From positions 62,001 to 126,000 of the forward strand of contig MDVS01000048.1 of the NCBI GenBank assembly GCA_001940645.1: DNA of 64,000 nucleotides. Direction: 5' to 3'. Numbering within the stretch: the stretch's first letter is position 1; each line of letters begins with the position of its first letter. Position numbers and translations under genes: made by a program. Origin of the DNA: Candidatus Heimdallarchaeota archaeon LC_3 (GTDB lineage Archaea; Asgardarchaeota; Heimdallarchaeia; Hodarchaeales; LC-3). The notes under the pieces were generated by a model. That model did no database searches. It saw nothing but the letters and a program-made list of their open reading frames with translations, and was not told where the DNA came from. Shown in pieces: positions 17,994 to 26,470 of the stretch.

Positions 17994-18460
17994 TTTGAAC
18001 CCTCCAAACGTTTTATTTTATTAATTATTTTTCTAATTTTCTTTGTGTCCATTTCTCCATGAATTTCACCATTAATTTCTAAGGTTGGTGCTAAAGCACA
18101 TGCACCAATACAAGAAACGTGTTCCAAAGAAAATAATCCATCTTCAGTAGTTTTATTAGGTATTATGTCATAATCAAATTTTAAAGCATTAGTAATCATT
18201 TCTGCATTCTTCACATAGCATGCAGTCCCGTGACAAATCTTAATATTAACTTTTCCAGGTTTATTTAATTTATAATGAGAATAAAAAGTAATAATACCAT
18301 ATATTTTTGCAAGTGATACATGTAATTTTTTTGATACCTGCTCTAAAGCTTCCATAGGTAAATATTTATATTTTTTTTGGATATCATTTAACATACTAAT
18401 CAGAGCTGTTGAATCACCACGATATTTATCAAAAATATCGTCCATTATCAAAGCGACCAT
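17990..18460 (-). CDS. NuoE-like [2Fe-2S] subunit (thioredoxin-like)
   Basis: The 156-aa protein matches the NuoE/HydC/HylC family. A helical N-terminal part (LNDIQKKYKYLPMEAL; LAKIYGIITFYSHY) is followed by a thioredoxin-like [2Fe-2S] domain with cysteines in CHGTAC and CIGAC (C-x4-C and C-x3-C). It hands electrons to the NuoF-like partner. As first gene of the operon it would be read from the promoter in 18461-18591. A second in-frame ATG at 18445 (MDDIFDK) is an alternative start. Its stop codon overlaps the next gene's proposed AUA start. Confidence 0.9.
   Translation of the reverse strand: MVALIMDDIFDKYRGDSTALISMLNDIQKKYKYLPMEALEQVSKKLHVSLAKIYGIITFYSHYKLNKPGKVNIKICHGTACYVKNAEMITNALKFDYDIIPNKTTEDGLFSLEHVSCIGACALAPTLEINGEIHGEMDTKKIRKIINKIKRLEGSK
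18001..18005 (-). promoter_or_regulatory. Shine-Dalgarno GGAGG for the AUA start
   Basis: GGAGG on the minus strand sits inside the end of the NuoE-like gene, seven bases before the ATA at 17993-17991. The spacing and strength are those of a normal archaeal ribosome-binding site, which supports the unusual start. The ATA overlaps the NuoE stop as ATAA, the same geometry as the common ATGA coupling overlap. Confidence 0.65.
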
Positions 18461-18523
18461 TATAGGTAGGTATTATGTTTTCTTGTTTTATCTTATTTTG
18501 AGGTTGATTATTTATGGTGCGAC

Positions 18524-18535
18524 TAGGTATACCTA
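18524..18535. promoter_or_regulatory. Palindrome TAGGTATACCTA upstream of the formate dehydrogenase operon
   Basis: A perfect 12-base palindrome lies about 65 bases before the first gene of the formate dehydrogenase operon, with another AGGTAGGTA close to the start (18463-18471). The same arms with a two-base centre (TAGGTAAACCTA) occur at 41288-41299 before a dehydrogenase fragment. This suggests a regulator's operator, but no protein can be assigned and the site could be chance. Confidence 0.35.
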
Positions 18536-18591
18536 CTAGAAAATTATTCTGCTGTAATTATCCCAGAATCCACTATGTGTTCTTTGGTAAT

Positions 18592-19710
18592 TTATTTCTT
18601 TAAAACAATTTTTACAACATCGCTATCCTCTAATACATGCTGTAATCCTACTTTTTGTCCAGGAAATTTTGCACTAGGTCCCCAAATTGAAGCATGCCGG
18701 AAGTCATTTAGAAATCTTCTATGGATTCTTTCTGCAACCTCTTGTATAGTTGATCCTCTTTTAATAATTAAGGGTTCCTCATAATCTGCTTTTTGCCCAG
18801 GTCTTCTCAGATAAATACGCATTAACTCAATTTTTTCAACGATTTCTTCTTTAAGTTGCTCTAAATTCCATCCTTTTTCAGCAGAAATGGGAACAAAAAA
18901 ACCTATTTTTCCTTTAATTTTCTCTAATTCTTTCCGTTCTAATAAATCAACTTTATTTAAAATAATCAATGAAGGCATATATATACGATTTTTGGCCACT
19001 GTATCTATTATTTCATCTAAACTTACATTGGGCTCATTTATAAATACCTCAGCACTTATTATACGATATTCTCTTAAAACGTTTTGAATATCTTCTGCTG
19101 TATATTCTAGTCCAATTGTATGACCAGTAACTATTATTCCTCCCCTATTTTTTTCTTTAATGATAACTCTTCTAGGTTTTTTGTTAACACGAAGATTAGC
19201 TTTATATAATTCATCTAAAATTACATCTAAATCATTGATTTGAAGTGCAGAAAGCATTATAAGGATTAAATCAGCGTTACGTGCAGCTGAGAATATTTGT
19301 TTTCCTCTCCCTTTTCCTCTAGCAGCATCTTCAATAATTCCAGGTAAATCAATTATCTGAATCTTTGTTCCAATATATTTTCCGTCGTAATTCAACATAC
19401 CAGGAATTGCGTCAACTGTGGTAAAGTCGTATGCTCCTATTCTACTTTCTTTATTTGTTACTGCACTAAGTAATGTGGATTTTCCGACACTAGGAAATCC
19501 AAGAAGAATTGCGGTTGCATCCCCATGTTTTTTGATTGCAAATCCTGACCCTTTTTTTGCCCCTTTTCTTATAGCAATTTCTATTATTTCAGATCGTAGC
19601 TTAGATAATCGTGCTTTTAATGTTGCAAAATGTCCCTGAGTGGCTTTATTGTACTGTGTTTTGGCCATTTCTTCCTCTATTTCTTTGATACGTTCCTCAG
19701 GGGTAGGCAT
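18592..19710 (-). CDS. drg: DRG-family GTP-binding protein (OBG/DRG, TGS domain)
   Basis: The 372-aa protein is an archaeal DRG GTPase. A charged helical N-terminus opens MPTPEERIKEIEEEMAKTQYNKAT, as in the family, and leads to the GTPase domain: P-loop GFPSVGKST, switch I YDFTTVDAIPGM, G3 DLPGIIEDAARGKGRGKQ, and NKVD. A C-terminal TGS domain (about 295-372) holds the RRPGQKADYEEPLI segment. Length matches the usual 360-370 aa. DRG proteins associate with translating ribosomes in eukaryotes; the archaeal role is less clear. It is a single gene on the minus strand, upstream of the formate dehydrogenase operon in the reading direction, with about 130 bases between. Confidence 0.95.
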   Translation of the reverse strand: MPTPEERIKEIEEEMAKTQYNKATQGHFATLKARLSKLRSEIIEIAIRKGAKKGSGFAIKKHGDATAILLGFPSVGKSTLLSAVTNKESRIGAYDFTTVDAIPGMLNYDGKYIGTKIQIIDLPGIIEDAARGKGRGKQIFSAARNADLILIMLSALQINDLDVILDELYKANLRVNKKPRRVIIKEKNRGGIIVTGHTIGLEYTAEDIQNVLREYRIISAEVFINEPNVSLDEIIDTVAKNRIYMPSLIILNKVDLLERKELEKIKGKIGFFVPISAEKGWNLEQLKEEIVEKIELMRIYLRRPGQKADYEEPLIIKRGSTIQEVAERIHRRFLNDFRHASIWGPSAKFPGQKVGLQHVLEDSDVVKIVLKK

Positions 19711-19872
19711 TAGTTATCATTTTTGTTATCTATACAGATAATTAAATATACTTTATTTTTTTATTTCTTTTTAGTAATTAAAAAGGAATTATATCTTATC
19801 CAAAAATATGGAAAATTGATTATTAATTGTTAGTGAATTAATTTTTAAAAGATTTTTTATATAGGTCTTAAT

Positions 19873-20676
19873 ATGGATAAAGATTTTATTAATCGATTAA
19901 ATACACTTGGAGTTCCTTCTACATTTGTTGATATGTTTTGGAAACAAACTCAAAAGTCAATTCTAAATGCTAAACATAGTAAACTAACAGAAGCAGCTTT
20001 GATAATTTCGGATATTCATGGAAATTTGCCAGCTTTAAATTTAGCGTTAGATTTTTCAAAAAAAAATGGTGTATTCAAATTAGTTTCGCTAGGAGATATG
20101 GTGGATTATAATCAATATAATAATGAGGTTTTAGAAACAATATTAGAATATAAAGATGGATTGGTATTAATAAGAGGTAATCATGATAGTTTTTTTCAAG
20201 ATAATAACGAAACTTTTCGAACAAAAATAGAACAACATAAAATAGATACAAAATTAGTTAAAAAGGTTAAATCTCTAAATGCATTTGAAATCTTAGAAGT
20301 AAATGGATTGAATCTTTTAATTTGCCATTCTAATCCTTGGGGATTAGACTCATATTATATATTTCCTAATGATTCTCTTGTTTTAGATTATTTCCTTCTT
20401 AATATTCCTCTTGATGGTTTTTTTTATGGACATACGCATATTGCTAATTATTATTCAAGCAAAAATAAAGTTGCTTTAAATCCTGGATCATTAGGACAAT
20501 CAAGAGGAAAAATGGAAGATCTGACGTTTGCTTGGTTACTCCCAGCTGAGGAAAAAGTCCAATTTTATGGAATCACGGTGGATAGAAAAAAGTCAACTTT
20601 AATACTTAATGAGGATCCTTTTCTGATTAGAGAGATCCCATTTGATCCAAAAAAAGAAATTAATTATATTTATTAA
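19873..20676 (+). CDS. Calcineurin-like metallophosphoesterase (YfcE/MJ0936 type)
   Basis: The 267-aa protein shows the full two-metal phosphoesterase set: SDIHGN (motif I), LGDMVDY (motif II), RGNHDS (motif III), ICHSNP and GHTHIA, followed by LNPGSLGQSRG, which is typical of the YfcE/MJ0936 subgroup. Such enzymes are Mn/Ni phosphodiesterases with poorly known substrates. The N-terminal roughly 40 residues (MDKDFINRLNTLG...) are extra and may form a helical lid. ATG start. It is divergent from the DRG gene. Confidence 0.88.
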   Translation: MDKDFINRLNTLGVPSTFVDMFWKQTQKSILNAKHSKLTEAALIISDIHGNLPALNLALDFSKKNGVFKLVSLGDMVDYNQYNNEVLETILEYKDGLVLIRGNHDSFFQDNNETFRTKIEQHKIDTKLVKKVKSLNAFEILEVNGLNLLICHSNPWGLDSYYIFPNDSLVLDYFLLNIPLDGFFYGHTHIANYYSSKNKVALNPGSLGQSRGKMEDLTFAWLLPAEEKVQFYGITVDRKKSTLILNEDPFLIREIPFDPKKEINYIY

Positions 20677-20933
20677 ATGTAAACTTACTTCTCTGGAGGC
20701 AGCTTACAACTGTATCCATATCTATCTTAAAATGAGCTTCCTATAGAAGTGAGAAATTTCATTAATTCTATACCCTGTATGTATTAAGAAATATTTTAAT
20801 AATTAATAATGAAATTATTCTATTGTTAAATATGTAAAAGAAAAGCTATTTTTTAAGTGGAGGGGAGAGACACTAAAGATAAAGATTAAAAACTTAGATT
20901 ACTAAAGATTCAATTAATAAAAGGAGAATTAAT

Positions 20934-21626
20934 ATGAATTTTTTTAATTTTCTAGTTAAATATTTATCAAATGAACGTTTAAAGAATATTCTTAATTATT
21001 ATAGCATAAATACCTCAGGAACTAATAAAGAATTAGTTGACCGTTTGGTAAAAAATGAGAAATTTGAATTTGACAAATTAATGAAGTTTTTTTCAAAACA
21101 AGAATTGATAAATCTTTGTAAAATATTTAGTGTACCTTATAAAGGGAATAAACCAGAGTTATGGAACAATTTTTTTACTAAAACAAATATTTCTACTGAT
21201 ATCGTATTGGTAGAAAATAATAATAATCAAATTGATCAGAATAAGGACGATAAGATCGATTCTATTGTTAGTTCTCTTGAAGAATTATTTTACAAAGATA
21301 TAGGTAATATAGTTCATAGGTTTGTTGATTACAGTAGTTATAGTAAAGAAAAAGCAATTGAGTTGATTAAAAAAAAGTACCCCAAAGAAGATGAGGGGCA
21401 GATTAATGAAATTTTTGTTTATATCTACAATGCTTATGCTGATGTGAAGACTGTAGTTAAAAGAAATAGTGATAAATATTATGATGATTGGATAATGAAG
21501 ATAGATCGGTTACCTAAAAATTTATTTCCATTTGAACTCGAAATTCATAAAAAATATCCCAAAATTCCAAAAGAATGGCTTTTGATTATGATTAACTTTA
21601 ATTTTATGTATTATTTTTTAAAATAG
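20934..21626 (+). CDS. Protein with tandem SAP-like motifs
   Basis: The 230-aa protein begins with two SAP-like helix-extended-loop-helix motifs: LSNERLKNILNYYSINTSGT (about 9-28) followed by KELVDRL, and FSKQELINLCKIFSVPYKGN (about 53-72) followed by KPELWNNF. SAP domains usually bind AT-rich DNA. The middle (about 80-105) is Asn/Asp-rich linker. The C-terminal part is helical and acidic/basic with no recognised family. A clear AAAGGAGAA ribosome-binding site sits about six bases before the ATG. It stands alone. DNA binding is inferred from the SAP-like repeats only. Confidence 0.6.
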   Translation: MNFFNFLVKYLSNERLKNILNYYSINTSGTNKELVDRLVKNEKFEFDKLMKFFSKQELINLCKIFSVPYKGNKPELWNNFFTKTNISTDIVLVENNNNQIDQNKDDKIDSIVSSLEELFYKDIGNIVHRFVDYSSYSKEKAIELIKKKYPKEDEGQINEIFVYIYNAYADVKTVVKRNSDKYYDDWIMKIDRLPKNLFPFELEIHKKYPKIPKEWLLIMINFNFMYYFLK

Positions 21627-21843
21627 CTTTCGAAAGCTTACTCTGCAAGTAAAATTTCTTCATTTTAGTTTTAAAAAATTTCCTGATTTAATTTTTTGTT
21701 TTATTTTTACTGTTGTCAATATTTGTTCTTTTCTTTATCAAAATTAATATTCCCATAATTTTAATTCGGAAAACCTTTTATCTAAGGAAGATTGGATGTA
21801 ATTACGTTTCTTAAATAATCGAATTTTACTGAAGGTATCTTTA

Positions 21844-24246
21844 ATGTTAAATAAAATACAATTGAATAAAAAAATCATTACAAGTCTAATCCTTCTGGCA
21901 TTCTTTATATCAATAATTGGGATTTTAACACCAACGACAATCAATCAGGTTACAAACACTGAAATTATTAATCCTTTAAGCCCAATTAATGATGAAGTAA
22001 AAGATAATAATATTAAATTATCATTAAATGCTGGAGTAGACTTAGTTGTAGATAGTATAACCATACCAAATACTGTGATAGAATATGGAGTTAGTCCATA
22101 TACAGCGATAACATTTACTATAAAAAATGTGGGCACAGACCCAATTAATAATACAATAATTTATGCTGAACTTGTAAATGTGACTAAAGACGGATTACCT
22201 TCTACATCTGGGGGATATTTTGGTATTAGCAGTTATACAGCACCCTTAAAATCAGGAGATACAGTAAGTCACTCTTTTTTAGTAGGACATGATGCAGTAT
22301 GGCCAGTAGGTGCTTATACTCTTCGAGTTAAGGTTGATTCACGCTTTGGTGGTACTGAGTATATAACTGAAGTAGATGAATCTAACAATGTATCACCTGA
22401 AATTTCCTTTTTTGTTGGTAATCCAGGTGTAGATTTAGTCATCTCAGATATTTCAATTCCGACAACAATTATTGTATCTAATCAAACCCCTTGGACTCGG
22501 ATAACATTTGTCATTCGCAACATTGGAGTTTTTCCCCTTAACGATTCCTCGATTACTGCTGATCTTGTCAATGTAACTAAAGATGGATCTCCATACACAC
22601 CTGGTGGATTTATGGAGGTAAACACTTACTCCGTTCCATTATTTCCAGGACAAACAGCTTCTTGGACATTTGCTGTAGGGCATGATGCTGCTTGGCCAGT
22701 AGGAGAATATTCACTCCAAGTTTATACAGATCATAGAGGAACATCGACTTATATTCCTGAATCAAATGAATTGAATAATCTTTCACCAGAATTGCGATTT
22801 TCTGTGGTACCAGCAGATACAAGACCAGATTTAATTATATCTGATATTACAATCCCCACAACCGTTATACAATATGGTGCCACACCATGGACATGGGTTG
22901 ATTTCACTGTTAAGAATGTTGGATCTGGTCCAGTAACTAATTCCAGTATAATAGGCGATTTAGTTAACGTTCTTAAAAATGGGGCATCATTTCCAATTGG
23001 GGGTTATTTTAACGTTATAAATTTTTCTGCACCATTAAATCCTGGCGATATTGCTACACATTCTTTTGCTGTAGGTCATGATACTGTTTGGCCTGTTGGA
23101 GAATACTCTATTCAGGTTAGAATCGATGCTTGGAATTATGAAAATGAGACAGATGAATCAAATAATCTTTCACCAGAATTACGATTTATAGTAATTGAAG
23201 AAGGACAAGTGAATCCCATTATCATTAATGGGAATGATGATTTTCAAGCAGCAGGCTTTTCTGGTGATGGATCAGCAAATAATCCATATGTTCTTGAAAA
23301 TGTTATAATTTCAAACTCTACTGCTCCATTAGTAGAGATTCATAATACAGATGCATATTTTGTCATTAGAAACAGTAGATTAGATGGTTTAAATGGAGGA
23401 TTTCCTGCTATTATCTTTGACAATGTTATGAATGGTCGATTAGATGACAATCATATTCAAAGAGTTTCTACAGGAGTTTTTTTCAATTATACATCAAATT
23501 CATTCGTTAATAGTAATATAATTGGTAACAATTCAGAATATGGTGTTTGGTTTGTTGATTCTTCCAATAATGAAATCACCTTTAATGAGATTGGAAATAA
23601 TGGTTTTGATGGGATTTTCTTCAAATCTTCTTCGTACAATTTGATCTTAGGTAATAGAATATACTCAAATGGTTATGGTTCAACGATTCGCTTAAGTATC
23701 TCTGGAACAGCATCTATAAACGGATTGAAAGCAAGTTTTGGAGCTGGAATATTCTTGGATCCTTCTCCTTTCAATGTTCTTGATGATAATGAAGTATTTG
23801 ATAATGCACAAAATGGTATCCAATTATTAGAGTCCAATTATACTTTAGCCATAGAAAACAATGTATATGGCAATGGTTTAGGTGGAATATCTATCTTGAA
23901 CTCTAGCCATGGAATATTTAGTGGTAATCAAGTGAATTTTAATGGACTTCAAGCTCCATCAGTTCAGAGTTCCAAATTTGCTCGATTGTCTATTAATAGT
24001 CCTGACAGTTTACAAGCTAGCTTTGGAGCAGGAATATTCCTAGATCCAAGTTTTAACACAACTATTTATCAAAATACTGTCGAAGGTAACTACGGTGAAG
24101 GAATTTACTTATTTGTCACAACTTTGACTGATATTTCAGGAAATACTGTTAAAAATAACGGATTGTCTGGTATATTGTTCAAGATTCATCTGAATTTGAT
24201 ATCACCAATAATGAAATTATTGGCAACGGTTTTGGTTCAACTTTAG
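21844..24246 (+). CDS. Surface beta-helix protein, N-terminal part (frameshifted)
   Basis: This 800-aa frame is the first two thirds of a gene that continues in another frame to 25556. It has a signal or anchor segment (IITSLILLAFFISIIGIL, about 12-29) and three CARDB-like beta-sandwich repeats of about 120 aa, each with the ending 'DESNNxSPE' and an internal 'GHDxxWPVGxY'. A NosD-type right-handed beta-helix then starts near residue 455 (PIIINGNDDFQAAGFSG). The last roughly 20 residues (KIHLNLISPIMKLL...) are out-of-frame: the true continuation QDSSEFDITNNE appears if the frame slips back one base at about 24180. It is a secreted, glycosylation-rich protein. Whether the gene is broken in the cell or only in the assembly is open. 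Confidence 0.75.
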   Translation: MLNKIQLNKKIITSLILLAFFISIIGILTPTTINQVTNTEIINPLSPINDEVKDNNIKLSLNAGVDLVVDSITIPNTVIEYGVSPYTAITFTIKNVGTDPINNTIIYAELVNVTKDGLPSTSGGYFGISSYTAPLKSGDTVSHSFLVGHDAVWPVGAYTLRVKVDSRFGGTEYITEVDESNNVSPEISFFVGNPGVDLVISDISIPTTIIVSNQTPWTRITFVIRNIGVFPLNDSSITADLVNVTKDGSPYTPGGFMEVNTYSVPLFPGQTASWTFAVGHDAAWPVGEYSLQVYTDHRGTSTYIPESNELNNLSPELRFSVVPADTRPDLIISDITIPTTVIQYGATPWTWVDFTVKNVGSGPVTNSSIIGDLVNVLKNGASFPIGGYFNVINFSAPLNPGDIATHSFAVGHDTVWPVGEYSIQVRIDAWNYENETDESNNLSPELRFIVIEEGQVNPIIINGNDDFQAAGFSGDGSANNPYVLENVIISNSTAPLVEIHNTDAYFVIRNSRLDGLNGGFPAIIFDNVMNGRLDDNHIQRVSTGVFFNYTSNSFVNSNIIGNNSEYGVWFVDSSNNEITFNEIGNNGFDGIFFKSSSYNLILGNRIYSNGYGSTIRLSISGTASINGLKASFGAGIFLDPSPFNVLDDNEVFDNAQNGIQLLESNYTLAIENNVYGNGLGGISILNSSHGIFSGNQVNFNGLQAPSVQSSKFARLSINSPDSLQASFGAGIFLDPSFNTTIYQNTVEGNYGEGIYLFVTTLTDISGNTVKNNGLSGILFKIHLNLISPIMKLLATVLVQL

Positions 24247-24812
24247 GTGTTGCTTCAACTGATGGCATGTTTGCAAGCTTCGGAGCGGGAATATTCCTGG
24301 ATCCCTCTACTTCAGGATATGTTGCAGGAAATACAGTATCGAATAATGCCCAGGTTGGTATTCATTTACTGTTGACAGATAACTCTGAAATTATCGATAA
24401 CAACGTCAATGGAAATGGTGAAACTGGTATTTTTATAGAAAATTCCAATGGAAATACCATTAAATTTAATGAAGTTATAGGTAATGGTTTATCTACTTCT
24501 TTAGCTTCACTTTCTGGTTTGAAAGCTAGTTTTGGAGCAGGAATATTCTTAGATCCAAGTAGTAACAATGTTGTCGAAGGTAACTACATTGCAGATAACG
24601 CAGTAACAGGAGTCTATCTATTAGAAATTGATAATAGTGATATTGTTGATAATGAGATTGTAAATAACGGTTTGAACGGCTTATTCATCCAAGATTCCTC
24701 AGATAATTGGATTTCTAGTAACTATATTGCTGGAAATGGTTTTAAACCCCAATTAGCATCTATTTCTGGTTTAAGTGCTAGTTTTGGAGCTGGAATTTTC
24801 TTAGATCCTTCA
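23731..24812 (+). repeat. Five in-gene repeats encoding ASFGAGIFLDPS
   Basis: A 36-base unit coding for ASFGAGIFLDPS occurs at 23731, 24016, 24273, 24525 and 24777. Each marks the same place in an 84-95 codon beta-helix segment that also contains NNxxxNxGxxGI turns. Codon use varies between copies, so the protein motif has been kept while the DNA drifted. Confidence 0.85.
24178..24182 (+). other. Frameshift site (one base missing) in the beta-helix gene
   Basis: At TTG-TTC-AAG the beta-helix repeat pattern leaves frame 1 and resumes in the frame whose codons start at 24180 (CAA GAT TCA TCT GAA). The spacing of the FGAGIFLDPS repeats confirms this. The spacings are 285, 257, 252 and 252 bases, and only the 257 interval, which spans this point, is not a multiple of three. 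No slippery heptamer is visible, so a deletion or a sequencing error is likelier than programmed shifting. Confidence 0.8.
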
Positions 24813-25556
24813 AGTAATAATGTGATAATTGATAATTTTATTGAGGATAATAACTATGGTATTCAAGTAGAAGATTCCTCATGGAATAACATCACAGAAA
24901 ATGTCCTTAAAGATAATAATCTCTATGGATTATATATTAACCTCAACTCCGATAATAATTTTGCTTTGAATAATGATTTTATAAGGAATAATCCAGAAGG
25001 AACCTCCCAGGGTTATGATGATGGTACGAACAACGGTTTCTTACATAATTATTGGAGTGATCATATGGATCCAAGTATACCCTATCTACTTGATGGTGAA
25101 TCAGGAACTACTGATCCTGATCCCGCAGAAGAGCCCAATGTTTATGAACCTTCTATTCTCTCCGATCCCACTGTCCGTTTTCCCAATGGTGGAGAAAGTC
25201 TTAGTGAAACTGTAGAAGTTTCTTGGGCTCATGTTAATGTAGCATTTGAAGAAATTAAAGTTACTTATTCAGTTTTTATTTCAAATGATGATGGTGAAAA
25301 CTGGAAATTGCTCGAAGATGGACTTGTTGATAATGTATATGATTGGGATACAACAAAGGTCAGTAATGATGAATATTTATTGAAAGTAGTGGCCTATGCT
25401 GATGGTGATGAAACATCTGATACTTCTGATGGAACATTTAAAGTGAATAACGAAGGTGGAGATCCAACTATTACAACAACACCTGGTTGGACACTCTTTG
25501 GTATACTTGGAGCATTAATCGGAGTTTTTTTCTTAAAGAAAAAAAGATTTAGCTAA
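24267..25556 (+). CDS. Surface beta-helix protein, C-terminal part with CTERM-like anchor
   Basis: This 429-aa frame continues the beta-helix after the frameshift; the M at 24267 is internal, not a true start. It carries three of the five FGAGIFLDPS repeat units. A fibronectin/Ig-like module (about 305-395, with YDWDTT) follows. The C-terminal tail is ITTTPGW, a hydrophobic stretch of about 18 residues, and KKKRFS. That tail has the tripartite layout of archaeal CTERM sorting signals (short motif, membrane helix, basic end), here PGW instead of the haloarchaeal PGF. The 1036-aa protein at 32822-35932 has the same ITTTPGW tail. It would be anchored on the outer face of the membrane. Confidence 0.75.
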   Translation: MFASFGAGIFLDPSTSGYVAGNTVSNNAQVGIHLLLTDNSEIIDNNVNGNGETGIFIENSNGNTIKFNEVIGNGLSTSLASLSGLKASFGAGIFLDPSSNNVVEGNYIADNAVTGVYLLEIDNSDIVDNEIVNNGLNGLFIQDSSDNWISSNYIAGNGFKPQLASISGLSASFGAGIFLDPSSNNVIIDNFIEDNNYGIQVEDSSWNNITENVLKDNNLYGLYINLNSDNNFALNNDFIRNNPEGTSQGYDDGTNNGFLHNYWSDHMDPSIPYLLDGESGTTDPDPAEEPNVYEPSILSDPTVRFPNGGESLSETVEVSWAHVNVAFEEIKVTYSVFISNDDGENWKLLEDGLVDNVYDWDTTKVSNDEYLLKVVAYADGDETSDTSDGTFKVNNEGGDPTITTTPGWTLFGILGALIGVFFLKKKRFS

Positions 25557-25645
25557 AAGAAAAATTTAATTATCTTTTATTATTTGTTCTTCTCTAATCT
25601 TTTAAAATATTTTTTCTTTTCTATTTTTTTACCCAATATTTATTT
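25557..25645 (+). terminator. T-rich tract, likely archaeal terminator
   Basis: Directly after the surface-protein stop lie several T-runs (TTTTATTATTTG, TATTTTTTCTTTTC, TATTTTTTTA) with no gene. Archaeal transcription ends mainly at such U-tracts on the RNA. No hairpin is needed or seen. Confidence 0.4.
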
Positions 25646-25660
25646 ACCGAATAAATTTGA

Positions 25661-26260
25661 GTGCATTTTTTGCCTAATTTTAGTGAAATAGAAGCTTTTT
25701 ATAATTATTTTGAAAAATTAGGACCTCAATTCGATTTAGCTTTAGCAACGAATAAAGGAACGTATTTTCCAGCATCAATTCTTCATATTGCGTCTATTTT
25801 GGATGATCTAATTCAAAAAAATATTGTTCAAAGACGTCAATATTTTTTAGATGCAGGAAGTGGTGATGGAAGAATTGTAGCATTAGCTTCAGCAATGGGA
25901 TTTAAAGCATTCGGAATTGAGTATAATGATGATATTTACTCATCTTCTGTAAATCACATTGAAAATTTATTTGAAAAAGGTCTTTTGGATAAAAAACCAA
26001 ATTTGATTTTAGGTGACTTCTTGGATGATGAAGTATATTCAAAAATCAAATTAGAATTCAAGGATTTTGATGTTATATTTAATTTTAATACTCAACCTTA
26101 TCAATTAGTCAATAAAATATGTTTGGAATCTACTCAAAAAACTGTTTTCATTTTTAATAGTATTCGTCAGGTTTTAGAACCCAATAGCTGTCTTAAGCTA
26201 ATTGAAAAGGAATATTTTCAAGAAATTCATCAATTATTAAACATTTATGAAAAAGTCTGA
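25661..26260 (+). CDS. Class I SAM-dependent methyltransferase
   Basis: The 199-aa protein has a helical N-terminus and then the Rossmann methyltransferase motif I FLDAGSGDGRIVALAS (about 67-82), motif II FGIEYNDD and LILGDFLD, then VIFNFNTQ where the motif IV region lies. The form resembles the small DOT1/SET-like or rRNA-type class I methyltransferases, but the substrate is not identifiable. The start is GTG at 25661; no ATG fits better before the conserved part. It is followed by about 170 bases with only an orphan open stretch (about 26270-26435, PQCWLASEKSQLQ..., no start codon) that I do not call. Confidence 0.7.
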   Translation: MHFLPNFSEIEAFYNYFEKLGPQFDLALATNKGTYFPASILHIASILDDLIQKNIVQRRQYFLDAGSGDGRIVALASAMGFKAFGIEYNDDIYSSSVNHIENLFEKGLLDKKPNLILGDFLDDEVYSKIKLEFKDFDVIFNFNTQPYQLVNKICLESTQKTVFIFNSIRQVLEPNSCLKLIEKEYFQEIHQLLNIYEKV

Positions 26261-26470
26261 ATCTTAACTCCAAAGTGGGGGATTAAAATGTCTATCTTAT
26301 GCTCTGACAAACGATCCATTTAACGCAGATCCTCAATGCTGGTTAGCATCAGAAAAAAGTCAACTTCAAAATCTTGAAATACCAGGAGGTAACATAGAGG
26401 TAATAGAATCAAAAGAAATTTTCATTCCAATTTGAATCAATATATTATTTTAAAATATTGGGTATACAAT

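Noticed and set aside
24176..24186. Programmed -1 frameshifting in the beta-helix gene.
   Set aside because: TTGTTCAAG is not a slippery heptamer and no stimulating structure is seen; a simple missing base explains it better.
26270..26435. Open stretch of about 55 codons (PQCWLASEKSQLQ...) after the methyltransferase.
   Set aside because: Bounded by stops, no start codon or ribosome-binding site, no family resemblance.
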